A program made the position numbers and the translations under genes. Below the pieces are notes generated by a model. That model saw nothing but the letters and a program-made list of their open reading frames with translations, was not told where the DNA came from and ran no database searches. From Acholeplasma sp. (GTDB lineage: Bacteria; Bacillota_I; Bacilli_A; Acholeplasmatales; Acholeplasmataceae), in contig QZKD01000006.1 of the NCBI GenBank assembly GCA_003605085.1, positions 1-54,642 on the forward strand: a DNA stretch of 54,642 bases, given 5' to 3'. Within the stretch, counting starts at the first letter, position 1. The number at the start of each line of letters is the position of its first letter. Shown one piece after another: positions 18,227 to 26,609 of the stretch.

Positions 18227-19784
18227 GATGATTCTCCTTCATCCGTTTGATCATTAAATCAAGGACAGGGTTACGATAATCTTCATGTTTGATAAAGACT
18301 CCATGAAGCCCTTTTCCTCCATCTTCATGCCGCGAGATTTCTGCAAATCTTCCTTGGTGAAGCGCTTCAAACAGTCCTTCTTTTTCGATGATTTTTAAAA
18401 GTTGATATGCTTCATTTAACACGTGTTTAGCACGTGATTTAATGATACCATTTTCTTTAAATTCAATCTCATCACCAAAGTCTTTAAACGCTGTTTCGAT
18501 ATAGTTCGCATTGTTTAATGCAACCGCACGATCACTGATAAACGGCGTATGTATGGCTTCTGTCATCATGCCGAGTAAATGAATGGATTGGTGGGTCGTA
18601 ACTGCAGCAATATTAAAGAGTGCATCTTGAATATTTCCCATGAAAATATCGCCTGTCATATGCTTTGTTGGTGGCATATATTTTAAAGGTGAATTTGGAA
18701 AGATTTCTCTAGACATGAATGCCTGTGCAATTTCATAAAGAAAGCTGTTCTCTAATTTAGGGTTGATCTCAAAGGCATGACCCAGTCCCATGAGTGACTC
18801 TTTCATCCCTGCAAGTTTTGCAAACTGCTCATTGATGAACTGAGATGCTAGCACAGTATGTGCATGATCAAAAGCATCTGAAGTCGTTAAATAATTGTCT
18901 TCTCCTGTATTAATAATGATTTCAGCATAACTTGAAATGACACGTGAAAAATACTGGTCGATAAAGGTACGCTTCATATTGATATCACGGAAAATGATGC
19001 CATATAGGGAATCATTTAGCATCATATCAAGACGTTCAATAGCACCCATAATCGCAATCTCAGGCATGCATAAACCAGAAGCATAATTGACAAGTTTTAT
19101 GTAGCGACCTTCTTCTTTAGAGACTTTATCCAAGGCATCCCGCATTAAGCGAAAGTTTTCTTGTGTCGCATACGTTCCTCCAAACCCTTCTGTTGTGGGT
19201 CCATATGGAACATAATCTAAAAGGGATTGTCCTGTGCTGCGAATAACCGCGATAATATCGGCACCTTTCTTAGCTGCAGAAATGGCTTGTTTTATATCTT
19301 CATAGATGTTTCCTGTTGCAACAATGACATATTTATTCGGTGTTGTTTTATGGGGTCCCATCAAAAGCATATCATGGCGTTTTTCTTTCATGAGATCAAT
19401 CTTGATCATCATTTTTTCGATAAAAGGTGTCAGGACTTCTTGATGTTGGATCGGTCGATCTTTATAGAGGGATAGATCAAGCTTACCTTCAGCAACTTTT
19501 CTAGCGATTTCTAATGGATCAGATTCTAGATCATGAATAGCATGTGCCATATAAAAAGCAACTCCTTTAGTCATATCAGCATCTTTGCATATATGATCAA
19601 CTAAAGCATTGACTAAAGGACGACCTAAGTGGTCCACACCATCAATACCTAGCATGCGTAAAATGGTGCGTTCAACACTCACTGTTGTATTTTGATTTAT
19701 CCAAACCTGTACATCGTTGGCGATATGCTTTGCCATCAAACGACATGCTTGAATGATGTCTTTGTCTAAGTTAAGTTTGTTCAT
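18210..19784 (-). CDS. kamD: lysine 5,6-aminomutase, alpha subunit
   Basis: The 524-residue TIM-barrel subunit of the B12-dependent lysine mutase. RTILRMLGIDGVDHLGRPL (about 40-58) and IRSTGQSLLDYVPYGPT (about 192-208) are KamD signatures; the latter corresponds to the PLP/Cbl-facing RTAGQSHMDG loop in OraE. The ATG overlaps the preceding gene's stop in ATGA, with GGAG upstream. Gene order kamA, accessory, kamD, kamE matches lysine fermenters. Confidence 0.96.
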   Translation of the reverse strand: MNKLNLDKDIIQACRLMAKHIANDVQVWINQNTTVSVERTILRMLGIDGVDHLGRPLVNALVDHICKDADMTKGVAFYMAHAIHDLESDPLEIARKVAEGKLDLSLYKDRPIQHQEVLTPFIEKMMIKIDLMKEKRHDMLLMGPHKTTPNKYVIVATGNIYEDIKQAISAAKKGADIIAVIRSTGQSLLDYVPYGPTTEGFGGTYATQENFRLMRDALDKVSKEEGRYIKLVNYASGLCMPEIAIMGAIERLDMMLNDSLYGIIFRDINMKRTFIDQYFSRVISSYAEIIINTGEDNYLTTSDAFDHAHTVLASQFINEQFAKLAGMKESLMGLGHAFEINPKLENSFLYEIAQAFMSREIFPNSPLKYMPPTKHMTGDIFMGNIQDALFNIAAVTTHQSIHLLGMMTEAIHTPFISDRAVALNNANYIETAFKDFGDEIEFKENGIIKSRAKHVLNEAYQLLKIIEKEGLFEALHQGRFAEISRHEDGGKGLHGVFIKHEDYRNPVLDLMIKRMKENHHEPKN

Positions 19785-20761
19785 GTGTTCTCCAATCGTT
19801 TGATGTTATCGACATGGATATCGATCACATCAGATAATGCGTGGTAAAAAAGATCTTGATCATAACCTTCTCCTGTTGGACTCCATGGATTGATAGTAAT
19901 CCAAAGCAAAGGAATAGGTTTTATCACTTGAATGTTAAGTTTAAGTGCACGAATCGCATGCATCCATGAATGATGAACGAGCATCTTCGAAGGGTCATCG
20001 ATGAGTAGTGTGATGTGTTCATCACGGGTATCTAATATCAAGTTCATCAGTCGCTGAGTGATTGCTCCTTTAATGTAGATGAACTCGACCTTATCTTTCA
20101 TCCTACGAATCGTGTTTTCAAACCAATCGATCGACTTAAGATGATTTACATACGTCTCTCTTGCTGTTTTAATCATCATAGAGCCTTCAATTTCCATAAC
20201 ATTTTCTGGTGATTTTGCGTTAAATAGATGGACGATAAACGCTGTTTTATCTACAGTGTCTTCCATCTTTGGTGAAAAGGCAGCCCCTGTAGCAAGAATG
20301 ATTCCATCGAGTTCAGCCATCGAAGAAAAGGTCATACGATTAAATGCTCCATCCACAAATAGTTTTGTTGTATATGTCTTAAGCATGGCTAAAAGACTAT
20401 TCATATCACGATTTGTGGTAGGACCAGCAAGCATAATTGTCCCTTCCTCAATCACTTTCCCGATGATGATTGGACCAAGAGCGGTTTGAAAGTTTGTGGT
20501 CAAAAAAACATCGATTTTAGCTGTTGAATGCTTCAAGCACGAAGTTGCAGTAGCGATGACCATCTTAGGATAAACCACAATTTTAGGTTTAGGAAGAAAA
20601 TTCACTTGATCGAGCGTTTCTCCATCGAGACCAATGGATGTGAGTCCTAGCGTTTCTTGTTGATACTGCTCAATCAAATAATTGAGTGTCGTCGTTTTTC
20701 CTGTGTTTTTCGCTAAGCCTACAATGCCTATCGCACGAAAATGATCAAGAATGTTTCTCAT
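19781..20761 (-). CDS. P-loop NTPase of the lysine aminomutase cluster
   Basis: A 326-residue protein with a Walker A motif GLAKNTGKTTT (about 15-25), reminiscent of SIMIBI-class NTPases, and a glycine-poor C-terminal half. It lies exactly where lysine-fermentation clusters carry accessory ORFs between kamA and kamD; those ORFs are believed to help maintain or reactivate the B12 mutase. Usually two such genes occur (one MutS-like), but here only this one is seen. The exact match to KamB or KamC cannot be settled by eye. It overlaps kamA by 17 bp and has only a weak ribosome site. Confidence 0.7.
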   Translation of the reverse strand: MRNILDHFRAIGIVGLAKNTGKTTTLNYLIEQYQQETLGLTSIGLDGETLDQVNFLPKPKIVVYPKMVIATATSCLKHSTAKIDVFLTTNFQTALGPIIIGKVIEEGTIMLAGPTTNRDMNSLLAMLKTYTTKLFVDGAFNRMTFSSMAELDGIILATGAAFSPKMEDTVDKTAFIVHLFNAKSPENVMEIEGSMMIKTARETYVNHLKSIDWFENTIRRMKDKVEFIYIKGAITQRLMNLILDTRDEHITLLIDDPSKMLVHHSWMHAIRALKLNIQVIKPIPLLWITINPWSPTGEGYDQDLFYHALSDVIDIHVDNIKRLENT

Positions 20762-22019
20762 GATGATTCCGCTCGTGGCGGGTTAAATGTTCGGGTTCAA
20801 TGGAAATTTTTTGTCCATTAAGTAGTCCAGCAACACCATCAAGTTTCGCTTTTTTACAATCTTCACAATGACATTCTGAAACGTAATGATCTGGTTCGCT
20901 ATACGTAGTAATCACGCCTTCGAAGTTTCTAAGTACCACTTTGCCAGGCGCTTGGGAAATCATATAACTCGGCATGACAGGGATTTTTCCACCACCATTA
21001 GGTGCATCCACAACAAAGGTAGGTACAGCGAGTCCACTGACGTGGCCGCGTAATCCTTCAATGATTTCGATTCCTTTAGAAACCGTTGTTCTAAAGTGTT
21101 CAATACCAAAGGATAGGTCACATTGATAAATATAATAAGGACGAACACGTATGGCAATAAGCCCTTTGACTAGACGTCTCATGACGTGAACACAATCATT
21201 GACACCTTTAAGTAAAACCGATTGATTACCTACGGGAATACCCGCATTCACCAAACGGTCAATGGCCATTTTGGATTCCGGTGTAAGTTCATCTGGATGA
21301 TTGAAATGAACATTTACCCAAATGGGATGATACTTTTGCAACATGGAAACAAGCTTATCGGTCACTCGCATGGGCATCACCACAGGTGTGCGTGTACCGA
21401 AACGAATGACTTGGACATGATCGATTTCTCTCAGTTGTTTTAAGATCCATTCAATGCGTTCATCTGAGACCATGAAAGCATCCCCACCTGACAATAAGAC
21501 GTCATTGATCTCAGGATGGTCTTTAATATATGCGATGGCTTTTTCAATATTTTCATTTTTCAGTTCTTCATCATGTTGTCCAGCAAAGCGACGTCTCGTG
21601 CAATGACGACAATACATCGCACACATATCTGTAATTAAGAACAAAACACGGTCAGGATAACGATGCGTAAGTCCAGGTACCGGTGAATCGTGATCTTCAT
21701 GGAGTGGATCAAGTAAATCATGTTTACCTTGAACAAGTTCACCACTAAAGGGAACTGCTTGTTTTCGTATAGGACATGAAGGGTCTTCTGGATTCATTAA
21801 AGATAAATAATAAGGAGTGATGGCCATGCGTAAATGACCCAAAATCTTATGGATGGTTTGTTCTTCTTCAGGAGTTAAAGGAATATACTTTTTTAATTCC
21901 TCAGCAGACTTAATACGATGTGCAGTCTGCCATTTCCAGTTATTCCAATCTTCAAAACTTACCTCAGGAAAATAACGTTTTTTGCGTTCTAAGTAGCGAT
22001 CATTGAGTTCTAATTTCAT
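20745..22019 (-). CDS. kamA: L-lysine 2,3-aminomutase
   Basis: Radical-SAM, PLP-dependent mutase making L-beta-lysine, the first committed step. CAMYCRHC (residues 133-140) is the CxxxCxxC cluster for the 4Fe-4S/SAM site, followed by TRRRFAG. VLLSGGDAFMV (about 173-183) is the SAM-binding GGD segment, and VDAPNGGGKIPV carries the PLP lysine in the C-terminal third. CHCEDCKKAKLDG near the C-terminus is the zinc-binding tail of the clostridial enzyme. Length 424. AGGAGG upstream. Confidence 0.97.
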   Translation of the reverse strand: MKLELNDRYLERKKRYFPEVSFEDWNNWKWQTAHRIKSAEELKKYIPLTPEEEQTIHKILGHLRMAITPYYLSLMNPEDPSCPIRKQAVPFSGELVQGKHDLLDPLHEDHDSPVPGLTHRYPDRVLFLITDMCAMYCRHCTRRRFAGQHDEELKNENIEKAIAYIKDHPEINDVLLSGGDAFMVSDERIEWILKQLREIDHVQVIRFGTRTPVVMPMRVTDKLVSMLQKYHPIWVNVHFNHPDELTPESKMAIDRLVNAGIPVGNQSVLLKGVNDCVHVMRRLVKGLIAIRVRPYYIYQCDLSFGIEHFRTTVSKGIEIIEGLRGHVSGLAVPTFVVDAPNGGGKIPVMPSYMISQAPGKVVLRNFEGVITTYSEPDHYVSECHCEDCKKAKLDGVAGLLNGQKISIEPEHLTRHERNHHEKHS

Positions 22020-22030
22020 GAGTTCCTCCT

Positions 22031-23071
22031 TTATGACGCATATTTTTTCATAAAGATTTCTTTCATCATCGGTGATTCTCTGAAGATAGCTAAAGTGATA
22101 TCTGCATGATTTTTACTGTATCCATTACCAATCATCATGGTCACATCTTTACCGACACCTTCTGCACCAAGTGCTGCTCGTGTGAAGGATGTTGCCATGC
22201 TGAAAAAATAAACGATGCCGCCTTCTTTAGTCGCTAAAATCGATGTCATTTCTGTATTGGGAACATTGACGACATTAATCGTTAAATCACATAATTTACC
22301 CGCTGTCATGGCATCGACTTGATTATAGATGTCGATACTATTGGTGGCATCCCCAATAATGATGTCATCCACAAGAGCATTGGATAATAAAAGGTCTTTT
22401 TGTTTCTCGCTATGAAGCATACCGATGACTCGTCCTTTTTTACCTACGAGTTTTTTCGCTTCATAAGCACAAAGCATACCAGACTTACCACCAGCGCCTA
22501 AAATAAGCACGGTGTCACCTTCTTTGACAAGTTTTTTCACCTGTGCAGGTGCACCAGCAACATCAAGGCCTGCTAATACTAGTTTTTCATCTAGGTCATC
22601 TGGAATCACGGCATAGATTCCTGAATCGAATAAAACAGCCGTTCCTGAAATAGTGACTTGTTCATTGGTCATATTGATATCTAAAATCTCATCGATATGA
22701 AGAGGGGTGAGAGAAAGTGAAACAAGGGTCGCAATCTTCATGCCTTTTTTTAAATGTTGGTCATGGAAACGTGCACCCACTTCTTTAATGGTGCCAATAA
22801 GCATACCACCACTCTTGGTGACGGGATTTTGCATCTTACCTTGTGTCTTGACAATCGATTTAATCATTTCTTTCATCTTTTCAGGATCTTGATCGTTTGC
22901 ATCCTTGAGCTGATGAAATGACGCACTATCGATGTTTAAGACATCCACATCAATCAATACTTCATTCTCATTACAAATGGGTGTCGCATCTAAATGAAAT
23001 GCGGCTTGGGGTAAACACCCTTTAGGTTCGATCACACGATGGGTGCCGAAGGGACATAGTTTCATCTTCAT
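22031..23071 (-). CDS. kdd: L-erythro-3,5-diaminohexanoate dehydrogenase
   Basis: NAD-dependent oxidative deaminase producing 3-keto-5-aminohexanoate. Medium-chain Rossmann fold: GDTVLILGAGGKSGMLCAYEAKKL (about 180-203) holds the nucleotide loop. N-terminal PFGTHRVIEPKGCLPQAA is strongly conserved in Kdd. Length 346. Two ATGs (23071 and 23065) are possible; the spacing to GAGG favours neither clearly. It overlaps kce in the operon. Confidence 0.95.
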   Translation of the reverse strand: MKMKLCPFGTHRVIEPKGCLPQAAFHLDATPICNENEVLIDVDVLNIDSASFHQLKDANDQDPEKMKEMIKSIVKTQGKMQNPVTKSGGMLIGTIKEVGARFHDQHLKKGMKIATLVSLSLTPLHIDEILDINMTNEQVTISGTAVLFDSGIYAVIPDDLDEKLVLAGLDVAGAPAQVKKLVKEGDTVLILGAGGKSGMLCAYEAKKLVGKKGRVIGMLHSEKQKDLLLSNALVDDIIIGDATNSIDIYNQVDAMTAGKLCDLTINVVNVPNTEMTSILATKEGGIVYFFSMATSFTRAALGAEGVGKDVTMMIGNGYSKNHADITLAIFRESPMMKEIFMKKYAS

Positions 23072-23892
23072 CTTTCCTCTATTCTTAGTATTTGTCGAGC
23101 TTCATTAGGGGTGGCAATTTCTCTTTTATATCGCTTGGCGATATCGACGACTTTGAGTACTAGCTCGCGATTGCCTTTGGCGAGCACACCTTTTTCAAGA
23201 TAGATATTATCTTCTAAACCGACTCTGACATGACCACCATATTCAATAGCTAGTTCAGCCAGAGAAAATTCATATTTTCCCATACCTGCAACAGAGAACG
23301 TCGCATTTTCAGGAATGCTTTCTCTCATAAAATGGAAATCACGCGCTTCACCTGTCATTCCACCATTGACACCTAGGACAAAAGAAAAATGAAGTGGGTC
23401 TTTGATAAATCCTTTTTTATGAAGCCGCAAAACCATGTCGATATGACCTTTTTCAAAACATTCGAGTTCGGGAAAAATCTTCTTTTCATAAAATTTTTCT
23501 GCAAAGTACTTAATATCATTTTCAGTATTGATGAAGATATCATCCCCACCAAAATTGAGCGTTCCACAATCCAATGTAGCCATCTCAGGAAATAGTTCCG
23601 TAGGTTTCAAGCGTTCATCACGCTTCATTCCCACCGCACCCCCTGTTGAAGGCTGAATAATGACATCAGGACAACGCTTTTTGATCGCTTTCATCACTTT
23701 TTGATAACGTAATTTACTCTGCGTAGGTGTTCCATCATCGTGTCTAACATGAAGATGGATGATGGAAGCTCCTGCTTGGTAAGCTTGATAAGCTTCCTCG
23801 ACCATTTCTTCTACAGTATATGGAACATAAGGGTTGTGTTCTTTTTTGACTTCAGCACCTGAAATTGCACAGGTGATGATCAGCTTATTCAT
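23068..23892 (-). CDS. kce: 3-keto-5-aminohexanoate cleavage enzyme
   Basis: Zinc TIM-barrel (BKACE/DUF849) enzyme that condenses 3-keto-5-aminohexanoate with acetyl-CoA to give acetoacetate and 3-aminobutyryl-CoA. ITCAISGAE (start), [15 protein letters not shown] with the HxH zinc pair (about 44-58), [11 protein letters not shown] and [12 protein letters not shown] near the C-terminus are the family landmarks. Length 274. It overlaps kal by 8 bp; GAGG upstream. Confidence 0.96.
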   Translation of the reverse strand: MNKLIITCAISGAEVKKEHNPYVPYTVEEMVEEAYQAYQAGASIIHLHVRHDDGTPTQSKLRYQKVMKAIKKRCPDVIIQPSTGGAVGMKRDERLKPTELFPEMATLDCGTLNFGGDDIFINTENDIKYFAEKFYEKKIFPELECFEKGHIDMVLRLHKKGFIKDPLHFSFVLGVNGGMTGEARDFHFMRESIPENATFSVAGMGKYEFSLAELAIEYGGHVRVGLEDNIYLEKGVLAKGNRELVLKVVDIAKRYKREIATPNEARQILRIEER

Positions 23893-24274
23893 GATGAACC
23901 CTCATCTTATCTTTAGGCACGATACAGGTTCCAATCGCTTTGGCTACTAAACGTCTTTCAACTAAAACATCACATGCAGATGGACTGATATCTGGACGTG
24001 CTTCAATCACTTTATAACAAGCAAATGCCATTTTTCTGGATGTATTTCCTACTTGAATGATTTCTCCTTCAATATCGATAAAGTCACCCGCATAAAGAGG
24101 GGCGAGGAAATCAACTGTTTCATAGGCACGAAATAATCCTTCATCCCCATCATGGCGAATCAAAAGTTCGGTTGCTACATCACCAAAAAACACTAGGATC
24201 TTAGCTCCATCGACAAGATTCCCACCATAGTGCGCATCTGCTTGAGATAAACGCATATGTAATTGTACTTTCAT
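23885..24274 (-). CDS. kal: 3-aminobutyryl-CoA ammonia lyase
   Basis: Hotdog-fold enzyme removing ammonia from L-3-aminobutyryl-CoA to give crotonyl-CoA. The 129-residue protein opens with [23 protein letters not shown], the Kal signature, and has the hotdog segment [18 protein letters not shown] about residues 50-67. GGAGG precedes the ATG. Its place after kce and before the CoA-transferase genes fits the pathway. Confidence 0.95.
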   Translation of the reverse strand: MKVQLHMRLSQADAHYGGNLVDGAKILVFFGDVATELLIRHDGDEGLFRAYETVDFLAPLYAGDFIDIEGEIIQVGNTSRKMAFACYKVIEARPDISPSACDVLVERRLVAKAIGTCIVPKDKMRVHHE

Positions 24275-24275
24275 G

Positions 24276-24923
24276 TTATACCTCCATCAATTTGACATCA
24301 CCAATATGAAGTGTGGCTTCAGTTTGTAATATAATTTCATCAATTGAGACATCAGGATGACGTTCAATTAAATGAAGACCATCCTCTTTAACTTCAATCA
24401 CACATAATTCTGTCACGATTAAATCTACTTTTTTATATCCCGTTAGAGGAAGTGAACAACGTTTTTTAATCTTGGGAATCCCTTTATTCGTATGGGTCGT
24501 CCCAATGATGACGCGTTTAGCTCCTTCCACTAAATCCATGGATCCTCCCATGCCAGGAACAAGCTTTCCTGGAATAATCCATGAAGCAAGTGATCCTTCT
24601 TCATCCACTTCAAGAGCACCTAAAACGGTAACATCTAAATGTCCTCCGCGAATCATAATAAATGATAATGCAGAATCAAAGAATGCAGCATGACGTTTGA
24701 TGGTCGCAAACTGCCCGGAAGGATTTGTTAAATAGACACATACTTCTTCATTCACTGCTAGAGGACCTAAGCCTACGATACCATTTTCACTTTGTAAATA
24801 AATCTCACAATCCTCAGACACATAATTAGCAACAAGTGTAGGAATACCAATTCCTAAATTCACTAGGTTCCCTGGTTTTAATTCTTTAGCGATACGTTTA
24901 GCAATAATATCTTTGGCTTCCAT
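24276..24923 (-). CDS. atoA: acetoacetate CoA-transferase, beta subunit
   Basis: Family I CoA-transferase subunit [17 protein letters not shown] (about 20-35) and [13 protein letters not shown] (about 44-56), where the glutamate in SENG is the covalent CoA-thioester residue, are diagnostic. In lysine fermentation it moves CoA between butyryl-CoA and acetoacetate. Length 215. GGAGG upstream. It pairs with atoD, 2 bp away. Confidence 0.94.
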   Translation of the reverse strand: MEAKDIIAKRIAKELKPGNLVNLGIGIPTLVANYVSEDCEIYLQSENGIVGLGPLAVNEEVCVYLTNPSGQFATIKRHAAFFDSALSFIMIRGGHLDVTVLGALEVDEEGSLASWIIPGKLVPGMGGSMDLVEGAKRVIIGTTHTNKGIPKIKKRCSLPLTGYKKVDLIVTELCVIEVKEDGLHLIERHPDVSIDEIILQTEATLHIGDVKLMEV

Positions 24924-24925
24924 GA

Positions 24926-25567
24926 CTATACCTCCACGATGTAATCCACAAAAGGATGTGGTGTAATGATCACTTCAGGATCGAGATCAAGGATACGTTC
25001 TTTGACCAAAACAACGACTTTATCTGCCGCCATCGCCATGGTGGGATTAAAGTTGCGTGAAGATCCCTGATAGATCAAATTGCCATACGCATCGGCTTTA
25101 TAGGCATTAATAATGGCTAAATCTGCTCCGATAGGTTCTGATAAGATATATTTTTGACCTTTGATTTCAATAATCTCTTTTCCTTCTTCAACGGGTGTAT
25201 GAATACCTGTAGGAGATAAGACGCCACCTAAACGGCCTGCATACGCTCTGATTTGTTCGACGAATGTTCCTTGAGGTATGAGTTCAACTTCAACTTGACC
25301 TTCACTCATCAGTTTACCTGCATTTGGATTCGTTCCAATGTGGGTCACAATCAACTTTTTCACTTGATTGTTTAAGAGTAGTTTCCCTACTCCACGTTCA
25401 GGATATCCGGCATCATTACATATAATGGTCAGATCTTTGATGTTGGATTCAACCAACCAGTCAATCAATTTTTCTGGGGTACCACATGTCAAAAATCCAC
25501 CGACCATAATGCGCATTCCATCTTTAAGTAATGCCATAAATTCTTCTTTACTTGTGCGTTTCTTCAT
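24926..25567 (-). CDS. atoD: acetoacetate CoA-transferase, alpha subunit
   Basis: Family I CoA-transferase subunit A. DGMRIMVGGFLTCGTPEKLI holds the CoA-binding glycine-rich segment near residues 13-32, and GLGIGSPELIDWL-type helices follow; FNPTMAMAADKVVV is a family C-terminal motif. The ATG at 25567 is preferred since AAGGA stands 9 bases upstream; longer in-frame starts lie inside the preceding gene. It overlaps the MaoC-like gene by 20 bp. Confidence 0.94.
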   Translation of the reverse strand: MKKRTSKEEFMALLKDGMRIMVGGFLTCGTPEKLIDWLVESNIKDLTIICNDAGYPERGVGKLLLNNQVKKLIVTHIGTNPNAGKLMSEGQVEVELIPQGTFVEQIRAYAGRLGGVLSPTGIHTPVEEGKEIIEIKGQKYILSEPIGADLAIINAYKADAYGNLIYQGSSRNFNPTMAMAADKVVVLVKERILDLDPEVIITPHPFVDYIVEV

Positions 25568-25979
25568 GATCATCTTCCTTTCTTGGCATGAGTATCGCTT
25601 CGCCTGTAAGCATACATTCATTCATTTCATTGAATATCTCAGTCGTAAAAATCACGCGATTCTTTTCTAAAATAATCTCTTTAATCGTCGCTTTGACTGT
25701 GAGTACCATATCTGGGTAAATCGGTTTGAGAAATTTAAGCGATTGGCCACAATATATAGTACCTTCTCCAGGTAAATCAAGACCAAATATTTTAGAGAAA
25801 AGTGAACCGACGAGCATCCCATGAACAATCGGTTTCTTGAATATGGTTTTCGCACAATATGTTTCATCGAAATGCGCTTGATTCATATCGCCCGTAAGCT
25901 CTCCAAATTTTTTGATATCTTCACTAGTGATGATTTTCTGATATTGTCTAAAATCGCCAACTTTAAGTCTTCTAATCAT
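25548..25979 (-). CDS. MaoC-like (R)-specific enoyl-CoA hydratase
   Basis: A 143-residue single-hotdog protein. FGELTGDMNQAHFDETYCAKTIFKKPIVHGML shows the hydratase-2 motif with the Asp and His catalytic pair (GDxNxxH, about 32-38). Family members hydrate crotonyl-CoA and similar enoyl-CoAs to the (R)-3-hydroxyacyl form. It is the first gene of the lysine operon, directly after the riboswitch terminator; the start at 25979 has GGAGG five bases upstream. Canonical kam clusters use butyryl-CoA dehydrogenase for crotonyl-CoA, which is absent here, so an alternative fate for crotonyl-CoA is suggested. Confidence 0.85.
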   Translation of the reverse strand: MIRRLKVGDFRQYQKIITSEDIKKFGELTGDMNQAHFDETYCAKTIFKKPIVHGMLVGSLFSKIFGLDLPGEGTIYCGQSLKFLKPIYPDMVLTVKATIKEIILEKNRVIFTTEIFNEMNECMLTGEAILMPRKEDDHEETHK

Positions 25980-25991
25980 AAGATCCTCCAT

Positions 25992-26027
25992 GAAAAAAAT
26001 AAGAGACCTGTCTTAGGACAGCTCTCC
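25992..26027 (-). terminator. riboswitch-controlled intrinsic terminator of the lysine operon
   Basis: Minus strand GAGAGCTGTC, CTAA loop, GACAGGTCTC, then a run of T (arms at 26026-26003, one mismatch). Its 5' arm contains the CTGT that closes P1 of the L-box aptamer, so the two structures exclude each other. Confidence 0.82.
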
Positions 26028-26184
26028 ATTTTAGATCAAAAATGGCAATGAAGGAGGTGTACCCTCAATCATCAAGGTTAATGATTGGACCATCATTAAG
26101 CTTTCGGCGACATATGCCTTCTTATGATGCATGGATATCCTTTCCTTCGCATCATCGTACTCCATAGATCGCACCTCTGTAGTG
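26017..26184 (-). promoter_or_regulatory. lysine riboswitch (L-box)
   Basis: A 168-nt element with the L-box landmarks in order on the minus strand: AGAGGTGCGA, GAGTA (loop-E side of P2), GAAGGAAAGG, TCGCCGAAAGC, a TTAATGAT/ATCATTAA hairpin, a small GAGG/CCTC hairpin, a CCATTTT/AAAATGG hairpin (P5), and a GGAGAGCTGTCC end that compares to GGAGGGCTATC in the Bacillus lysC element. ACAG at the 5' end pairs with CTGT to form a short P1. Length and order fit the known aptamer; a covariance model was not run. It lies right behind the lysine operon promoter. Confidence 0.85.
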
Positions 26185-26195
26185 TTTCTATACCC

Positions 26196-26225
26196 ATTAT
26201 ATACGAAAGATGAAAGCGCTGTCAA
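26196..26225 (-). promoter_or_regulatory. promoter of the lysine fermentation operon
   Basis: Minus strand TTGACA (26225-26220), 18-bp spacer, TATAAT (26201-26196): consensus hexamers. The transcription start would fall a few bases before the L-box. The cre site covers the -35 and the start of the spacer. Confidence 0.88.
26211..26224 (+). promoter_or_regulatory. cre (CcpA) operator at the lysine operon promoter
   Basis: TGAAAGCGCTGTCA fits the consensus TGWAANCGNTNWCA fully. It overlaps the -35 hexamer, so binding would exclude RNA polymerase. Confidence 0.85.
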
Positions 26226-26277
26226 TGACTTTTCGTCCGATTAACTATAAGTTAAAGATGAACTATGTTTGTTTGAA

Positions 26278-26306
26278 TTTACAATAACTCTATTTTGGAG
26301 TATACT
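26278..26306 (+). promoter_or_regulatory. promoter of the small membrane protein gene
   Basis: TTTACA (26278-26283), 17-bp spacer, TATACT (26301-26306), divergent from the lysine promoter. AAAGGAT stands before the ATG. Confidence 0.65.
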
Positions 26307-26337
26307 AAAAGTATAATGACGAAAGGATGGTTTTGAA

Positions 26338-26574
26338 ATGAAAGCTTATCTTAAATTTATCGATGATTTACCCTGGGTAATTCAGCTCATTCTCGCGCTT
26401 CCAGGAATCGATAGCATTGCATGGGGTTTATACCGTTTATTTAAGGGAATAGAGAAAAATGATGTACTGCTTATTATCTTTGGTATCATATGGATTGCCG
26501 CTGGTTGGGCAGTGCTTTGGATCTTAGATATTCTCTCTCTCCTCTTAAATAAAAAAGTCATTTGGTTCGTATAG
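26338..26574 (+). CDS. small two-segment membrane protein
   Basis: 78 residues with two hydrophobic stretches (about 14-32 and 43-66) joined by a charged loop YRLFKGIEKND. No catalytic motif is visible. It has its own promoter, a ribosome site (AAAGGAT) and a terminator, and stands between two minus-strand operons, so it is likely expressed as a single gene. Function unknown; the family was not recognised. Confidence 0.65.
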   Translation: MKAYLKFIDDLPWVIQLILALPGIDSIAWGLYRLFKGIEKNDVLLIIFGIIWIAAGWAVLWILDILSLLLNKKVIWFV

Positions 26575-26577
26575 TAA

Positions 26578-26609
26578 ACAAAAAAGCACGAGATTTCGTG
26601 CTTTTTTTT
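26578..26609. terminator. bidirectional intrinsic terminator
   Basis: AAAAAGCACGA and TCGTGCTTTTTT arms around a short loop (core 26585-26602). Serves the small membrane protein gene and the B12-unit gene converging on it. A nearly identical stem recurs at 40211-40237. Confidence 0.88.

Noticed and set aside
26053-26178. A shorter riboswitch closed by AGAGGTG pairing with CACCTCC
   Set aside because: It would omit the P5 hairpin and the GGAGAGCTGTCC end that align with known L-boxes. The 168-nt reading fits the family size.
26031-26225. A short minus-strand reading (64 or 44 codons) that could be a leader peptide of the lysine operon
   Set aside because: It lies wholly over the L-box aptamer, whose ordered landmarks explain the sequence better. 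The reading has no lysine-rich attenuator-like run.
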